Shown: positions 33,323-37,025 of the stretch, in pieces
Layout of the letters: each line of letters starts with the position of its first letter
Numbering within the stretch: position 1 is the stretch's first letter
DNA from: Clostridia bacterium
Lineage (GTDB): Bacteria; Bacillota_A; Clostridia; Christensenellales; UBA1242
Direction of reading: 5' to 3'
DNA length: 37,025 bases
Assembly (NCBI GenBank): GCA_028701635.1
Contig: JAQVQJ010000003.1
Location: 1 to 37,025, forward strand
Program-made: the position numbers and the translations under genes
Notes under the pieces: model-generated
Database searches by the model: none
Told to the model about the DNA's origin: nothing
What the model saw: the letters and a program-made list of their open reading frames with translations, nothing else

Positions 33323-34570
33323 TTAAACAAAATTTGCTGTGCACATAATCAATCCAACGGTTATTATATACATGAACGCTACTCCCAAAATCATAACAAC
33401 CAAAAGCGTTAGTGTTTTTGCGATTGAATAGATAAATTCGGAAATTCTATTGTCAGTAAGTGGCTCTAAAATTGCCGCAGCTAATTTCAAAACTAAAGAA
33501 AAAACTACTACTTGAATAATAGGTGAAATTATCATTGCAAACATTAGAAATAATCCGCTTGCTCCAATAGCATTCTTTATCAATACGCTTGATGCAAGTA
33601 TCACATCAAAACCCTCGGAAAGATAGCCCCCAAGAAGAGGAATATAAGACCTCATAGCATATTTAGCTGTTCGAATTGAAACGCCATCATAAGTGCTTGC
33701 CGTAATTCCTTGTATTGCCAAGAATGCCATAAATATTGTAAAAATTCCCCCCAATATCCATTTAAATGTAGAGCCTAAAAATTTTGTAAACTTGTCTAGT
33801 TTAATAGTTGAAGTTAAGTTGGAGATTATCGTAAAAATCAACATAAAGATAAAAATTGGCATTAGTACTGAAGTAAAAACTTGCATTACAAAACTTGAAA
33901 GAAGAGCTACGGCTGGTTGATAGACTGCAACCGATGCCGTGCCACCTACAGCACTCATTATAGTTAAAAGAATGGGGAAAATAATTTCCATTTGCTCTTT
34001 TAAAAGATTGAGAGTGTCAGTTGTAATATTTATAAGATTTACAACCCCGCCCATTATCAAAATTATAATGACACCATAACATAGAAAGTGAATTATATCA
34101 CCAATAGATTTTGAATTATTTTCTCCTTTAAGATTGGATATAAATCCGCAAACAATTGCAATAACAACTATTGAAGCTAGAAGAGGTATAAACTTCAAAA
34201 TATCATCAAAAATTAAATTCAAAATTGATGAGAAAATTGATTTCTGTCCTAGTTTGAATTCGCCATTTATGACATTTTCAACTTTAGAAATAAAACTAGA
34301 ATTTCCAAAAATATCAGATTGAACATTGGTTAGTTGGTCTATCAGTTGTTCCATATCGCTGAGATCAAGACTTCCCAACTGATTAATAATATTCTCTGCT
34401 AACTCTTGCTCAATTTCTGTAACAGCTTCTTCATCAGCATAAATAATTTCTGGTAAATTAAGATGACTAATAAAAATAGTAAAAATACATAAGAAAATTA
34501 ATGTATTCCTTATAAATATATAGCCCCGAGTTTTTCTAAATTTTGGTAAAAAACTCGAAAATATTCTCAT
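33323..34570 (-). CDS. spoIIIAE: Stage III sporulation protein AE
   Basis: A 415-residue polytopic protein with an N-terminal signal-like helix (~18-40), a soluble segment (~45-125) and about seven further membrane helices to the end. Family blocks: LLGGYLSEGFDVILASSVLIKN-type stretch and PIIQVVVFSLVLKLAAAILEPL. It is thought to be the transport-like core of the A-Q channel. The ATG overlaps the spoIIIAD stop by 4 bases (ATGA), so they are translationally coupled. Confidence 0.93.
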   Translation of the reverse strand: MRIFSSFLPKFRKTRGYIFIRNTLIFLCIFTIFISHLNLPEIIYADEEAVTEIEQELAENIINQLGSLDLSDMEQLIDQLTNVQSDIFGNSSFISKVENVINGEFKLGQKSIFSSILNLIFDDILKFIPLLASIVVIAIVCGFISNLKGENNSKSIGDIIHFLCYGVIIILIMGGVVNLINITTDTLNLLKEQMEIIFPILLTIMSAVGGTASVAVYQPAVALLSSFVMQVFTSVLMPIFIFMLIFTIISNLTSTIKLDKFTKFLGSTFKWILGGIFTIFMAFLAIQGITASTYDGVSIRTAKYAMRSYIPLLGGYLSEGFDVILASSVLIKNAIGASGLFLMFAMIISPIIQVVVFSLVLKLAAAILEPLTDNRISEFIYSIAKTLTLLVVMILGVAFMYIITVGLIMCTANFV

Positions 34571-34953
34571 GGCAATAATCCTGAAACAATCTCAATTATG
34601 TTTGAAATAATTGGCATAGAAATAACTAAAATTATTATTTTTCCTGCAAGCAAAATTTTATCCGCTATACTACTTGACCCGGCATCAACACATAAATTAG
34701 CAGAAAACTCCGTTATATAACCTACCCCTATAATTTTTAGAACAGTTGAAAAAATACCTGAAGTTAGCCCGCTTTTTTTTAAAATTTCACTGAATGAAGA
34801 AATAACGCTAGTTAAAGAATCAACGAGCATTAAGATCATTACAATTCCGCCAGCCATACCTAAAACAACCGCAATTTCCGGTTTAACTTGTTTAACTATA
34901 AGGACCGTTAAGGCAGTTACTAATCCAACACCTATGATTCTAAAAACTTCCAT
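34567..34953 (-). CDS. spoIIIAD: Stage III sporulation protein AD
   Basis: A 128-residue membrane protein with about four hydrophobic helices: EVFRIIGVGLVTALTVLIVK, IAVVLGMAGGIVMILMLVDS, VLKIIGVGYITEFSANLCVD, LLAGKIIILVISMPIISNI. Standard SpoIIIAD. The ATG at 34953 has GGGAGT upstream; an ATG five codons earlier lacks a site. The 229-base gap to spoIIIAC is filled by dispersed repeats. Confidence 0.93.
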   Translation of the reverse strand: MEVFRIIGVGLVTALTVLIVKQVKPEIAVVLGMAGGIVMILMLVDSLTSVISSFSEILKKSGLTSGIFSTVLKIIGVGYITEFSANLCVDAGSSSIADKILLAGKIIILVISMPIISNIIEIVSGLLP

Positions 34954-34999
34954 TTTACTCCCATGCATTTTTTAGTTCATCGTTTGTTTATTTCGACCG

Positions 35000-35040
35000 C
35001 CCATTTGGTCATTTCGACCCTTCTCCTTGTGTCATTTAAA
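35000..35040. repeat. Dispersed repeat fragments
   Basis: TTTGGTCATTTCGACCCTTCT and an earlier TATTTCGACCGCCC are decayed pieces of the short repeat, followed by TTGTGTCATTT. They lie in the spoIIIAC-spoIIIAD gap beside the clearer copies. Confidence 0.5.
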
Positions 35041-35049
35041 AAAACTCAC

Positions 35050-35092
35050 CTCGAAGTCTGGATTGCCACGTCGCTTTGCTCCTCGCAATGAC
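35050..35092 (-). repeat. Half copy of the long dispersed repeat
   Basis: TCGAAGTCTGGATTGCCACG, then TCGCTTTGCTCCTCGCAATGAC: the left half of the 74-bp element (compare 8764-8806), inverted, between spoIIIAC and spoIIIAD. Confidence 0.8.
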
Positions 35093-35142
35093 GGAGAGAA
35101 ATTTCTTTCTTCTTTTGTATTTTTTGTTTACTTCTCTTTTGT

Positions 35143-35178
35143 GTCATTTCGACCGAGCGAAGAGAGTGGAGAAAGCTC
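35143..35178 (+). repeat. Dispersed repeat, short form
   Basis: GTCATTTCGACCGAGCGAAG, then AGAGTGGAGAAAGCTC. It ends about 5 bases from the spoIIIAC stop codon. Confidence 0.8.
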
Positions 35179-35182
35179 ATCT

Positions 35183-35377
35183 TTAAAGCTGAAACATAGT
35201 CTTAACTGTGTTAAATAAAGTACTAACAAGGTCAAGCACCATTAACAAGACTATAATTAATCCTGCCAGTGTCGTTAATGTTGCAATTTCTTCTTTGTTA
35301 GCATGTTTTAACACCTGATTAACAACGGCTGTTATAATTCCCACTGCGGCTATTTTAAAAATAATATCAACTCCCAT
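35183..35377 (-). CDS. spoIIIAC: Stage III sporulation protein AC
   Basis: A 64-residue protein with two membrane helices: IIFKIAAVGIITAVVNQVLK and ATLTTLAGLIIVLLMVLDLV, the standard SpoIIIAC. AGGGGG precedes the ATG; spoIIIAB ends 9 bases upstream. SpoIIIAC is homologous to half of SpoIIIAD. Confidence 0.94.
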   Translation of the reverse strand: MGVDIIFKIAAVGIITAVVNQVLKHANKEEIATLTTLAGLIIVLLMVLDLVSTLFNTVKTMFQL

Positions 35378-35386
35378 TTTTCCCCC

Positions 35387-35884
35387 TTAAATCATTAAAA
35401 CAATGACTAACAATGCAAAAAGAATTGCTAATTTAAATGAAAGCATTCCATACTTTTTATTTTCAATATCAGCAATATCTCTCAAAGATACAAATTTACC
35501 TTTGAAATTATTAATTTCAGAAACTTGGTTTAAGGCATCTAATCTCCCCAGACTTTTAAAGAATAAAAGTATGGTTTCTTTTTCTTCTTCTTTAATTAAA
35601 GTAGATTTTTTAAAAAGTAAATCGTTATTTAATTGAACTTTATTATCTTTTAAATATTGAATATAAAAACTGACTACATTTTTCAAGTCTGTATCATAAG
35701 AATTAATAGAATTAAAAAGAATTTTTTGCAAATTATCTTTCGAAAAACTAATATCAACACAAAGCCTCTCCGCAACAAAAATTAGATCTTCGAAAAATCG
35801 CTTTCTTTTTCGATAATATTTACCAAATCCATACCCTATGTATGAAATTCCAAATACTACAATAGCAATTAAAAAATATTTCAT
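35387..35884 (-). CDS. spoIIIAB: Stage III sporulation protein AB
   Basis: A 165-residue protein with an N-terminal membrane helix (KYFLIAIVVFGISYIGYGFG), a helical middle resembling the GspF fold (FFEDLIFVAERLCVDISFSK), and a C-terminal hydrophobic helix. SpoIIIAB is the presumed partner of the SpoIIIAA ATPase. The frame extends to 35923, but the ATG at 35884 has AGGAGA and follows the spoIIIAA stop by 7 bases. Confidence 0.92.
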   Translation of the reverse strand: MKYFLIAIVVFGISYIGYGFGKYYRKRKRFFEDLIFVAERLCVDISFSKDNLQKILFNSINSYDTDLKNVVSFYIQYLKDNKVQLNNDLLFKKSTLIKEEEKETILLFFKSLGRLDALNQVSEINNFKGKFVSLRDIADIENKKYGMLSFKLAILFALLVIVLMI

Positions 35885-35891
35885 TTTTCTC

Positions 35892-36839
35892 CTAATTCGT
35901 GAGTCTAGTAAAGTTAGAATCAAAAATCCCCTCGCAAGTCCCTGGTCCTTCCCTTGATGACAAAACTACATATCGATCAAAGAGTTTTTTAGACAACAAA
36001 GTATTAAAGTTAGGCTTTTGTTTTAACTCTGCTATTGATCCCGCATGCACAGAGGCGATAACCGAAACTCCGCAACTGCAAGCATATTCGATTGCTTTAA
36101 CATCTTCTTCCGCACCTATCTCATCGCAGACTATCAAATTTGGATTCAGCGCTCTTATCCCAAGTAAAAAACCATCGGCTTTTGAAATAAAAGAAAGAAT
36201 GTCAGTAAAATTACTTTCTAAAATACTTTCTCCGCTTTCATTTATTGCTGCAAGTTCCCCTCTTTCATCTAAAACTAAAACATTAAAACAAATATTTCTT
36301 TGTGAAAGTTGGGATATAAAATCCCTCAAAAATGTAGTTTTTCCTGCTCCCGGAGGAGAAATTATTAGGGTATTATGCAATCGATTATCTTCTAAAATAT
36401 ACTTAAATGCCATAAGTGAACAATTTTTCACTTTATGCGGAATACGAATAACAAGTGAATTAAAATTTTTAATGGTTTTAACTTCATAATTTTCACAAAC
36501 AGCAGTTCCAGATAATCCAATTCTTATTCCTCCACTGATTGTTAAAAATCCTTTTTTGATCTGTTCATTAACAGCATAAATAGAACATTCGCTTGATCGA
36601 AAAACTATGCTTTCTATATCTTCTTTTTTACAGATAATCGAACTTCCAATGTTATTTGTTATACCATTTTCAGAGAGAAAATAAGCTTGTCCGCCAAGAT
36701 AAACAATGATGGGTTTTTCTACACGTAGTCTTATCTCATTTAGTTGCGAATAATTTATGTTTTCAATAGTAGCGGAATAAATATGAGCAGGAAGAATTTT
36801 AGAAAATATTTCCCCTTTTGATTTTTCTAGAATTTTCAT
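35892..36839 (-). CDS. spoIIIAA: Stage III sporulation protein AA (ATPase)
   Basis: A 315-residue GspE/VirB11-type ATPase thought to power the mother-cell channel. N-terminal domain at ~1-135; Walker A SPPGAGKTT (161-169); LVLDERGELAA; Walker B LIVCDEIGAEED; ASVHAGSIAELKQKP. GGGGG precedes the ATG. First gene of spoIIIAA-AH. Between it and the upstream terminator, CTATAAAT and, about 16 bases on, CTATGTAAAT could be a poor sigma-E promoter; I would not rely on it. Confidence 0.95.
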   Translation of the reverse strand: MKILEKSKGEIFSKILPAHIYSATIENINYSQLNEIRLRVEKPIIVYLGGQAYFLSENGITNNIGSSIICKKEDIESIVFRSSECSIYAVNEQIKKGFLTISGGIRIGLSGTAVCENYEVKTIKNFNSLVIRIPHKVKNCSLMAFKYILEDNRLHNTLIISPPGAGKTTFLRDFISQLSQRNICFNVLVLDERGELAAINESGESILESNFTDILSFISKADGFLLGIRALNPNLIVCDEIGAEEDVKAIEYACSCGVSVIASVHAGSIAELKQKPNFNTLLSKKLFDRYVVLSSREGPGTCEGIFDSNFTRLTN

Positions 36840-36889
36840 TTTCCCCCTTCTAAATTTACATAGTTCTCTTAAGTAATTTATTTATAGGA

Positions 36890-36930
36890 AATAAAAAAAC
36901 AACTGCGAAAAATGACTTTTTTTCGCAGTT
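36890..36930 (-). terminator. Terminator of the gene to the right of the window
   Basis: Perfect 12-bp stem AACTGCGAAAAA/TTTTTCGCAGTT (36901-36912, 36919-36930). On the - strand it is followed by GTTTTTTTATTT, so it insulates the spoIIIA operon from a preceding - strand transcript whose gene is not in the window. 36931-37025 holds nothing recognisable. Confidence 0.85.
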
Positions 36931-37025
36931 TGATGGTTACTGTTTTAAAAATTAAATATAAATTATAAAAGTTTTAACCTTTGCTATGTAATGACACTTT
37001 CTACTTAACTCTTTCCATATAAGTT

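Noticed and set aside
35027..35218. A 63-codon + strand frame
   Set aside because: It is made of repeat sequence and antisense of spoIIIAC.

Overview
The window looks like a chromosomal segment of a low-GC, spore-forming Clostridia-type Firmicute. The evidence is the strongly AT-rich sequence, AGGAGG-type ribosome sites, a complete spoIIIAA-AH operon, spoIVB and spoIIM, an anaerobic ribonucleotide reductase (nrdD/nrdG), and Firmicute gene order around nusB-xse-argR-recN-spoIVB. No phage, IS transposase or CRISPR array is visible. The species cannot be named from the sequence.

Left arm (1-13.2 kb, all + strand): the end of nrdD and its activase nrdG; a shikimate-kinase-like protein without a P-loop, overlapping a transketolase; ftsK/spoIIIE; rimO; pgsA; a short cinA followed by recA; an alpha/beta hydrolase and a membrane-anchored Mur ligase. 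Middle (13.2-18.3 kb, mixed strands): a Xer-type tyrosine recombinase (-) with a dif-like site beside it, serS, an orphan nucleotidyltransferase-fold protein, a DUF1540 protein (-), rplI and tRNA-Leu(CAG). Right arm (18.3-37 kb, almost all - strand): a TM2 protein, a guanylate-kinase-like protein, dacF, a purine nucleoside phosphorylase, spoIIM, spoIVB, recN, argR, a ~610-nt structured RNA that I read as OLE RNA, a divergent + strand OapA-like membrane protein, proS, xseB, xseA, nusB, asp23 and spoIIIAH-AA.

Genes point rightward on the left and leftward on the right and meet around a xer gene carrying a dif-like sequence. I infer that the window spans the replication terminus, with FtsK, Xer and dif within about 10 kb of one another. 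The right arm is the ancient Firmicute sporulation/DNA-repair cluster with several usual members missing (accBC, folD, ispA, dxs, tlyA, nadK, spo0A). A family of GC-richer palindromic repeats beginning GTCATT is scattered through intergenic gaps and has entered the spoIIIA operon between spoIIIAC and spoIIIAD.

Most noteworthy: the divergent OLE RNA/oapA locus with clear promoters and terminators; the putative terminus/dif; a TTGCATAGTA-type motif shared by the dif region, the argR promoter and two other gaps; two catalytically degenerate enzyme-fold proteins (kinase-like and nucleotidyltransferase-like); and genes that appear to have leaderless mRNAs.
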